From Methylophilus methylotrophus DSM 46235 = ATCC 53528 (GTDB taxonomy: Bacteria; Pseudomonadota; Gammaproteobacteria; Burkholderiales; Methylophilaceae): a stretch of 64,000 nucleotides of DNA. Both the position numbers and the translations under genes were made by a program. The notes under the pieces were generated by a model. That model ran no database searches and was not told where the DNA came from. It worked only from the letters and a program-made list of their open reading frames with translations. Of this stretch, positions 58,356 to 64,000 are shown in pieces. The stretch is taken from the NCBI RefSeq assembly GCF_000378225.1, contig NZ_KB905141.1, forward strand, positions 1,007,326 through 1,071,325, given 5' to 3'. The stretch's first letter is position 1, and each line of letters begins with the position of its first letter.

Positions 58356-61300
58356 TTACTCCTCCAACCCATCCAGCTTTTTAGGCTGAAACTCATAGCT
58401 CAAAGTTACAAAAGCAGACCTTGGCGCACCGATTCCTAAGAAGCTGCTCCCTTGCCAATCGGCGCTGTTATAGTTAAAGCCGCTTTGGCCAATAACGCCT
58501 CGAATAGATGGAGAAAATGCGTTTAAACCAAGACGCCCTGCACTGGCATATTCTTTATCAAACAAGTTGTTAATCCTTAGACCCAATGTCCACTCAGGGT
58601 TAAGTTTGTAAGTTGTATTGAAGTTAACCACGGCATAACCATCTGTTTTACCTTCACCAAAATCTGCTCGCTGCACAGTACATGTAGTAGTGCCTCCATT
58701 ACAAAAAGGACCTGTAATCGGTGAAGCGGGGCCCGCTCGATGCTTGTTGTTTTCATTGCCTCGAATAAATGCGTCAGAATGTGCGACTACATTCAAGCCA
58801 ACACGCCAAGAATTGGTAATATCATAGGTAAAATTTGCGTTCAGATTATGCAAAGCAACACCTGGTATACGGTCACCAGGATTAACTGTGATTTGTTGAT
58901 AGTTACCTTCTCCCGTTTGGGTCACAATATCGTAGACGTTACCGGCAGTACTGTTACTAGGACTGGCAAGCTTAAACTTGGACTGAAAAGTTGCATCTGT
59001 AAGTGCATAGTTAATCCCCCAGCTCGCTTTACCCCATGTTCCTTTAAGACCCATCTCAAGACCCCGTCTGCGAGTGTCTCCCACGTTCTGGAAATAGCTA
59101 CTGGTAGCATTAATTGCTACAAAGTAAATGTCGTCTGTGAGGTCAGTTTGGTACAGCGCCGCGTTCCATTGAATATTGTCTGTGAGTTGACCACGTGCAC
59201 CAACCTCATAGCTGGTCGAGCGCACTTGTTTTAGGTAAGGGTCTCCCGATAGTGCACCAGGCAAATTACATACACGTTGCTCACTTGTAGATCTTGGTCT
59301 ATACAATGGATTTCCGTTGGCATCATTCCCTTGGAAAACCGGTGTTGGATCATAGGCACAACCTAACTCAATGACGGTGGGAGTTCTGGCTCCGCGTCCC
59401 AGATTGGCATAGACATTCAAATCCTCTGTAGCTTGCCAAGTCACACCAATCGAGGGGTTGAAGGAGCGGTATTTGAACTTTTCTTTTTCAGGAGGTCGCA
59501 AAGTTGCAATATTTTGCCCGTTTGCGTCGAGTGGAAAAGTGCTGGGGTCGAATGGAAGGATAGAGCCCAATCCAGTTGGGCATTCGGAAGCGTCAATAGT
59601 GCCGTCGTTATTATTATCAGTACATAGTGTGAGGAGGTTTATGTAATTTAATATCGTGTTGACATCGCTGAATGATGAGAGCCGGGCCACCGCGAGTTGG
59701 TTATCGACATAACTGCGGTTATAGCGCGCTGAGACAGTAAAATTGAGTGTCTTTGTAGGAGACCAGGTTTCACTGGCATAAAAGCTTTTAGTTAGGCTAT
59801 TTCCCTTAAAGTCATTTAACCCGTAACCTCTTTCCGCCGCATTTGCATAATATTCCCAACCCAATAATTCCGGGGCTACAAATGCGCGTCTATTAGCATC
59901 CAGCAATCCAAGATACTGTTTGCTCTCATAGGTGGTATCTGCCTTATCTAAAGAAGCACCCATCATGAATTTATGCTTCTCTAAATTCCAGTTCAATTGT
60001 AACGACGCGCCTTTGCCTAACTGATCTACCTTAGTATCGGTGAATAATGCTGTGGGCGTACCCTCAATGTAGCCGGTAGTTGCCAAAGGCCCACTTGCAT
60101 ACTTGCCATCTCTGAAAAATGGATTGCCATTAGCATCCAATACCAACGGGGCTCTTGTAGCATTTTGGGATAAACCGCCTGCGCCACCTAAAGAAGGTGG
60201 CACATTCGCTTCATTTATTGGGGTTAATAACTCAAAATAATCATGGTAGAACCCATTGTTATCGGTATAACCACCCAAAGTCCCTGATGTGCCTTGAGTG
60301 CCAACAATATCGTAATAAAAGCTGTTATTTCCAGTGCCAGGGTGCAGAGTATTAGCTACCAAACCATAATTATTGCCTATGCCTGCCAAAATTTTGCCGT
60401 AATTAGCAAAAGCAAACCTTACGCGCTGTTCATAATCAGCGGTGACGGGGGCATTAAATGCATTGGGAACTGTTGATGGCTGATTGATATCGTCATTATT
60501 CCTTCTTGGATCAAATGTCCAATTCCATACAGTATTCCCCGACCCGTCAGCAGCAGGGACTTGAGCCTGATTGGCGTTAGCTTGCGTATTAAAGTTTGTG
60601 CCATAAGCTAAGTTATTGATATCAAAACCAGGATCTCCTTCTGCAATCCCATTTACGTCTAGCGCTCTTCCAGAAGCATCTGCCGCTACGTTATACGCAT
60701 AATCGTTATAATCTGGCAGCCCATCTCGATTAATGTCAGGCAAACCATACAGCAATTGACGACTGGGATCATTAGCAGTTGCGCTATTTGGACGTCCAGC
60801 CGTACCGCCGAAATTCTCATTGACATCGGACATATGCGACTTGCGCTTGCTATTGCGGTTATAGACCTGTGCCGTGATGTTGAAAGTGTCAGTCACATCC
60901 CATATACCTGATAGCTGGAATTGGAACAGGTTGTTTCTGCTCTCATCAGGTGATGTGTACACTTGCTTCGGGTTTTGATCGACCATCTGCTGTGGTAACA
61001 AACCGTTACCAGTCAATTTATTTCCAGCATACAAGCCAGAAAAACTAAGCCGGGCGCGTTCGTTTTGCCATTCAGCTTTACCAAATATCTGGTTGACCTT
61101 ACTCGGCGAATTTTCTCGCCAACCATCCTCAAGGAAAAAGTTGCCAGATAAGAAACCAGCGATCACACCATTGTTGTTACCAGCGGAGATTTGCAGCTGT
61201 TTACGGCCAAATGAACCTGTCAGCACTTCAGCATCCAGCGTTTTGCCATCAAAACCACTCTTCGTACGCATGGTGAGCGCACCACCCAGTGTGCCCAATC

Positions 61301-62078
61301 CATAAATTGGATTGGAACCTGGAATAATTTCGAGACTGGATAAGGCATTCATCGGAATCATGTCCCAGTTCACCACGTCACCAAAAGGTTCGTTGACGCG
61401 AATGCCATCTAAAAATACTGAGATACCTTGTGCCGTGCCCAGTTGCGGTGAGGCTGTGAAACCACGGTACTGCAAGTCCATTTGGAATGGATTGCTTTGA
61501 TAATCATTGACCGTGACGGATTGTAGCTTCTGGTTCATCAAGTCAGTGATGGTTAGGGTATGCGCCTCTTTAATATCTTTGGCTGTCAGAGATTGCACGT
61601 TGCCAGGGATTTCTTCTTTGGTCAGTGCCAAACCAGGCATGGGGCCCACCTCGTAGAACTTCTTGGCACGCACCTCAACCTTGTCGAGGTCCAAGCTAGA
61701 CTTTGCTTCACGGTTTTCAATCCCGGATTTAACAGCCCGTTGGATCAATATTTTTTCGCCTTCAACCTTCCCTTGTAGGCCTGTGCCATCGAGCAACCTT
61801 TTAATGGCTTCTTTGCGAGTCATACGACCTTTCACAGCGGGGGATTTTTTGTCGACAATGAGTGCGCTATCTACCGTGAGCGATAAATTGCTCTGGATAG
61901 CAAACTGGCGAAGCGCAGCGGCTAAGGGCTGTGCTGGCAGGTCTATATTCAGAGGCAAGGCAAAGCTCTCTTCTTGCTCGCCGGGCAATGCAGTATTGAG
62001 TTCAGCATGCAGGACTGCTGGCATATTCAGGCCAATGAGTGCCGCCAGTACGGTGGTTTTAAGCGTGTTATTTTGCAT
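58356..62078 (-). CDS. FecA-type TonB-dependent receptor with EF-hand-like loops
   Basis: A very large outer-membrane TonB-dependent transducer, 1240 residues. Signal peptide about 1-25, an STN signalling domain (about 40-115: PAQPLAAALRQFAIQSNLSLTVD...GKVEGEKILIQ), plug domain, then a 22-strand barrel ending in FVTLSYEF-type strands. It is about 400 residues longer than FecA; the extra length is in extracellular Asn/Asp/Gly-rich loops. Two loops match EF-hand spacing: DINRDGLPDYND at 448-459 and DNNNDGTIDASE at 821-832, flanked in the second case by two cysteines. With the FecI/FecR pair upstream it should sense and import a metal complex. The ligand is unknown. Confidence 0.9.
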   Translation of the reverse strand: MQNNTLKTTVLAALIGLNMPAVLHAELNTALPGEQEESFALPLNIDLPAQPLAAALRQFAIQSNLSLTVDSALIVDKKSPAVKGRMTRKEAIKRLLDGTGLQGKVEGEKILIQRAVKSGIENREAKSSLDLDKVEVRAKKFYEVGPMPGLALTKEEIPGNVQSLTAKDIKEAHTLTITDLMNQKLQSVTVNDYQSNPFQMDLQYRGFTASPQLGTAQGISVFLDGIRVNEPFGDVVNWDMIPMNALSSLEIIPGSNPIYGLGTLGGALTMRTKSGFDGKTLDAEVLTGSFGRKQLQISAGNNNGVIAGFLSGNFFLEDGWRENSPSKVNQIFGKAEWQNERARLSFSGLYAGNKLTGNGLLPQQMVDQNPKQVYTSPDESRNNLFQFQLSGIWDVTDTFNITAQVYNRNSKRKSHMSDVNENFGGTAGRPNSATANDPSRQLLYGLPDINRDGLPDYNDYAYNVAADASGRALDVNGIAEGDPGFDINNLAYGTNFNTQANANQAQVPAADGSGNTVWNWTFDPRRNNDDINQPSTVPNAFNAPVTADYEQRVRFAFANYGKILAGIGNNYGLVANTLHPGTGNNSFYYDIVGTQGTSGTLGGYTDNNGFYHDYFELLTPINEANVPPSLGGAGGLSQNATRAPLVLDANGNPFFRDGKYASGPLATTGYIEGTPTALFTDTKVDQLGKGASLQLNWNLEKHKFMMGASLDKADTTYESKQYLGLLDANRRAFVAPELLGWEYYANAAERGYGLNDFKGNSLTKSFYASETWSPTKTLNFTVSARYNRSYVDNQLAVARLSSFSDVNTILNYINLLTLCTDNNNDGTIDASECPTGLGSILPFDPSTFPLDANGQNIATLRPPEKEKFKYRSFNPSIGVTWQATEDLNVYANLGRGARTPTVIELGCAYDPTPVFQGNDANGNPLYRPRSTSEQRVCNLPGALSGDPYLKQVRSTSYEVGARGQLTDNIQWNAALYQTDLTDDIYFVAINATSSYFQNVGDTRRRGLEMGLKGTWGKASWGINYALTDATFQSKFKLASPSNSTAGNVYDIVTQTGEGNYQQITVNPGDRIPGVALHNLNANFTYDITNSWRVGLNVVAHSDAFIRGNENNKHRAGPASPITGPFCNGGTTTCTVQRADFGEGKTDGYAVVNFNTTYKLNPEWTLGLRINNLFDKEYASAGRLGLNAFSPSIRGVIGQSGFNYNSADWQGSSFLGIGAPRSAFVTLSYEFQPKKLDGLEE

Positions 62079-62169
62079 GGGTCGTCCGTCAATTACAGGT
62101 CTTGTTAAACATGTAACTGGCGGGCGGGCAAAATGCCTGATATACGTGACTTAAAAGAAATGTAAAGTA

Positions 62170-63162
62170 CTACCGTTTAGGCTCGATCTGCAGTGCATTG
62201 TCTTTTCGCTTCAAGCTCACCGGGAGTGATTGCGGCAAGGTTTGAATAAAGCTTTCAACCTCAGCGACTTTAACGACCGCATTGACTTTAGGCGTTTGAT
62301 CGCCAAAGAACATGGCCTTGACGGTTGGGTTACGGTAACGCGACAAGGTATCGGCGACTTCAAACATATCGGCACGGTCAAAAATGATGCGGCCACTGGT
62401 AAAGCTGAAGCTATCCGCCGCATTGCGGTTGACCTTGTGCGGTGCGCTCATTGGCTCAATCTCGGCCACCTCACCATTATGCAGGATGACTGCTTGCTCG
62501 CTGCCATCTGCACGGGCTACCTGTACGCGGCCATGGTCGACACTGATACGTACTTTTTTACTGAGCTGGTTGACGGCAAAACGCGTGCCCAATACGGTGA
62601 CTTTGGCTTGCGGAGTTTCAACCACAAATGGGCGGTCTGGGTCTTTGGTGACCTCAAAAATGGCTTCACCACGGCTGAGTTTCACCAGGCGCTGATGGCG
62701 GTAGAACACAATCTCCATGGCGCTATTGGCGTTGGCCGTGACGACCGAGCCATCATCAAGCGTGCGTTTAAGCATTTGTGCGACAGCGGTGGTTTGCACC
62801 TCGCTGGAGAGTGGCGCAGCCTGCCACTGCATATATTGCGTGCGGCCTAATAGGCCCAAGCCTGCACAGACAAGCATCACGGCCAGGCCAGAGCCCAGTT
62901 TGGAGATTTTTTTGCGGCGGGCTGTTTGCTCAAAATAGAGTTTTTGCGAGAGCGCATTAGAGAGCTCTTTGAGCCTGGCGGTAGAGCTAAAGTCTTCCAT
63001 CGTGGCTTCAACCATCTGGTAGGCCGCCTGATGCCTGCGGTCTGACAGCAACCAGACTTCAAAGGTCGTCCGCTCGGGGGAGTCTGGCGCGACTTCACGC
63101 ATACGCACATACCAACGCGCCGCCGCTTGCCTGATCATGTCCTCGTGCTTGTGGCTCATCAC
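62170..63162 (-). CDS. FecR-type anti-sigma/signal transducer
   Basis: A 330-residue inner-membrane regulator. N-terminal cytosolic DUF4880 anti-sigma domain (IRQAAARWYVRMREVAPDSPERTTFEVWL), one transmembrane helix (about 90-108, LGSGLAVMLVCAGLGLLG), then the periplasmic FecR domain (GEAIFEVTKDPDRPFVVETPQAKVTVLGTRFAV) and a C-terminal STN-contacting region. It transmits the receptor signal to the sigma factor. It overlaps the FecI gene by four bases. Confidence 0.93.
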   Translation of the reverse strand: MMSHKHEDMIRQAAARWYVRMREVAPDSPERTTFEVWLLSDRRHQAAYQMVEATMEDFSSTARLKELSNALSQKLYFEQTARRKKISKLGSGLAVMLVCAGLGLLGRTQYMQWQAAPLSSEVQTTAVAQMLKRTLDDGSVVTANANSAMEIVFYRHQRLVKLSRGEAIFEVTKDPDRPFVVETPQAKVTVLGTRFAVNQLSKKVRISVDHGRVQVARADGSEQAVILHNGEVAEIEPMSAPHKVNRNAADSFSFTSGRIIFDRADMFEVADTLSRYRNPTVKAMFFGDQTPKVNAVVKVAEVESFIQTLPQSLPVSLKRKDNALQIEPKR

Positions 63163-63680
63163 ACGTTTGCCTCTATGAGCTCGCGTGCACTGCTTAAATC
63201 AATGATGGCACGCATCACGTGACGCTCGACCATGTTTTTGCTAATGCCCAGCGCCGCCGCAATCTCGGTTTGAGTATGCCCTTCTACGCGGTACATCCAG
63301 AACACCTGGCGGCAACGTGGTGGTAGTTGTTCCAGAATCTGCTGGATCATCTCCAGCCGCTGCTTGATGTCACTGAGCTGCTCCACGGACAAGGTTGGCG
63401 TATCCAGCCATTCGCGGTTAAGACCTATTTCAGCTTCCAGGGAAACAAACCGTTGTGCGTGATGATAGCTGTCCACAATCAGGTTTTTGGCAATGCTACG
63501 CATGTAGGCATGCGGCTCGGCATCCTTGTTGGCACTGCCGGAAATGGTATAGCGGATCAAGGCATCATGCAGGATATCTTTGGCCAGGTGCGGACACGCA
63601 ACCTTAAAGCGTATATAACTGAGCAAATCGGTATACGCCCATTGCAGATTAATGCCACACCAAACCATTGTTTTATCCAT
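63159..63680 (-). CDS. FecI-type ECF sigma factor
   Basis: About 173 residues. Region 2: DLLSYIRFKVACPHLAKDILHDALIRYT, SIAKNLIVDSYHHAQ; region 4: LPPRCRQVFWMYRVEGHTQTEIAAALGISKNMVERHVMRAI. It should be released by FecR to transcribe the receptor gene. The start is uncertain: ATG 63680 sits right after AAGGAGC, which is a tight spacing; 63719 is the alternative without a ribosome site. Confidence 0.9.
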   Translation of the reverse strand: MDKTMVWCGINLQWAYTDLLSYIRFKVACPHLAKDILHDALIRYTISGSANKDAEPHAYMRSIAKNLIVDSYHHAQRFVSLEAEIGLNREWLDTPTLSVEQLSDIKQRLEMIQQILEQLPPRCRQVFWMYRVEGHTQTEIAAALGISKNMVERHVMRAIIDLSSARELIEANV

Positions 63681-63869
63681 GCTCCTTATTGGCAAAATGT
63701 GTGCCACCAAATCATGCACGCTTTTACTTGCTATGCGCGAACCTGCATCTGATATTGATGCTTATCAACCACCAACATGGCTGATATCAACCATATCCAG
63801 CATGTAAAAAAATCCCCCATGTTTTGCCGGAGGAAAGAATGGCAAACCACAGGGGGTAGAGAACAGACG

Positions 63870-64000
63870 TTACCGTTGAGCGAAAGTGAGGGATATACTT
63901 TCTAAATAACGCCTGGCTTCGGGAAACCGCGAACGGATCACTCCAGCTTGAAAGCGACTGGTATTGTTATTTTGAAGCTTTTCTTTTTTAAACTGTCTTT
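63870..64000 (-). CDS. Possible C-terminal end of a gene cut by the window
   Basis: On the minus strand an open frame runs from the window edge to a stop at 63870-63872 and ends SRFPEARRYLESISLTFAQR. About 43 residues, no family recognised. It may be a real gene's end upstream of fecI, but the stretch is short and the support is only openness. Confidence 0.35.
   Translation of the reverse strand, partial: RQFKKEKLQNNNTSRFQAGVIRSRFPEARRYLESISLTFAQR

Noticed and set aside
1-64000. CRISPR array
   Set aside because: No series of regularly spaced direct repeats was seen; the repeats found are single pairs or operators.

Overview
The window looks like chromosome from a methylotrophic betaproteobacterium, most likely a Methylophilaceae member (Methylophilus/Methylovorus/Methylobacillus type). 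Grounds for this are the housekeeping order TPR protein-lolB-ispE-tRNA-Gln-prs-rplY-pth-ychF, a cytochrome c(L)-like protein of the methanol dehydrogenase electron-acceptor family, an orphan PQQ precursor peptide gene (pqqA), and a PEP-CTERM protein. The taxonomic call is an inference from gene content; no database was consulted.

Layout. 0-9.1 kb: the 3' end of ubiB, a DUF2147 protein, a sodium:solute symporter, a Cache-GGDEF diguanylate cyclase, then a leftward operon of a Gld-type ABC exporter (ATPase, permease, GldG-like, DUF4340) ending in mutM. 9.4-21.5 kb: the conserved housekeeping block, interrupted by an alpha-carbonic-anhydrase-like protein that has lost one zinc ligand and by a CHASE-PAS-GGDEF-EAL protein, and closed by an HD-GYP protein. 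With the first cyclase that makes three c-di-GMP proteins in the first third.

21.67-28.33 kb: a 6.6 kb genomic island in tRNA-Met. It has 46-bp direct repeats of the tRNA 3' end, an inner pair of 19-bp integrase arm-like sites, a tyrosine integrase, an AlpA-like excisionase, a two-tyrosine HUH rolling-circle Rep, a TumE/TumA toxin-antitoxin pair, and an AT-rich DUF262-DUF1524 (GmrSD/BrxU-like) nuclease as likely defence cargo. 28.4-36.7 kb: mixed accessory chromosome with a HbpS/GlcG protein, a short-chain dehydrogenase pseudogene, a PEP-CTERM protein, an ECF sigma-ChrR-secreted hydrolase operon, a second ECF sigma factor, a HipB remnant, and a two-gene Kiwa antiphage system (kwaA-kwaB).

36.8-51.4 kb: an island-like run of stress and envelope genes (BON, orphan phage tail sheath, Cys-rich copper protein, c(L)-like cytochrome, disordered proteins, SDR, cyclopropane fatty acid synthase, sorbosone-dehydrogenase-like lipoprotein, topoisomerase IB, atypical LuxR regulator, MscS channel, DUF2383, PNPOx). 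Several of these share an oriented TCCTAC(A/G) motif upstream, which suggests one regulon. pqqA sits at its right edge.

51.5-64 kb: pldA, aldo/keto reductase, secreted and lipid-anchored proteins, a divergent LysR/SDR pair with a palindromic operator candidate, and a FecI-FecR-TonB receptor system. The receptor has 1240 residues and carries two EF-hand-like metal-binding loops, which is notable in a methylotroph. The strongest leads for new biology are the EF-hand receptor, the shared-motif stress regulon, the degenerate carbonic anhydrase and the orphan tail sheath. Kiwa and the DUF262-DUF1524 protein are known types of defence.
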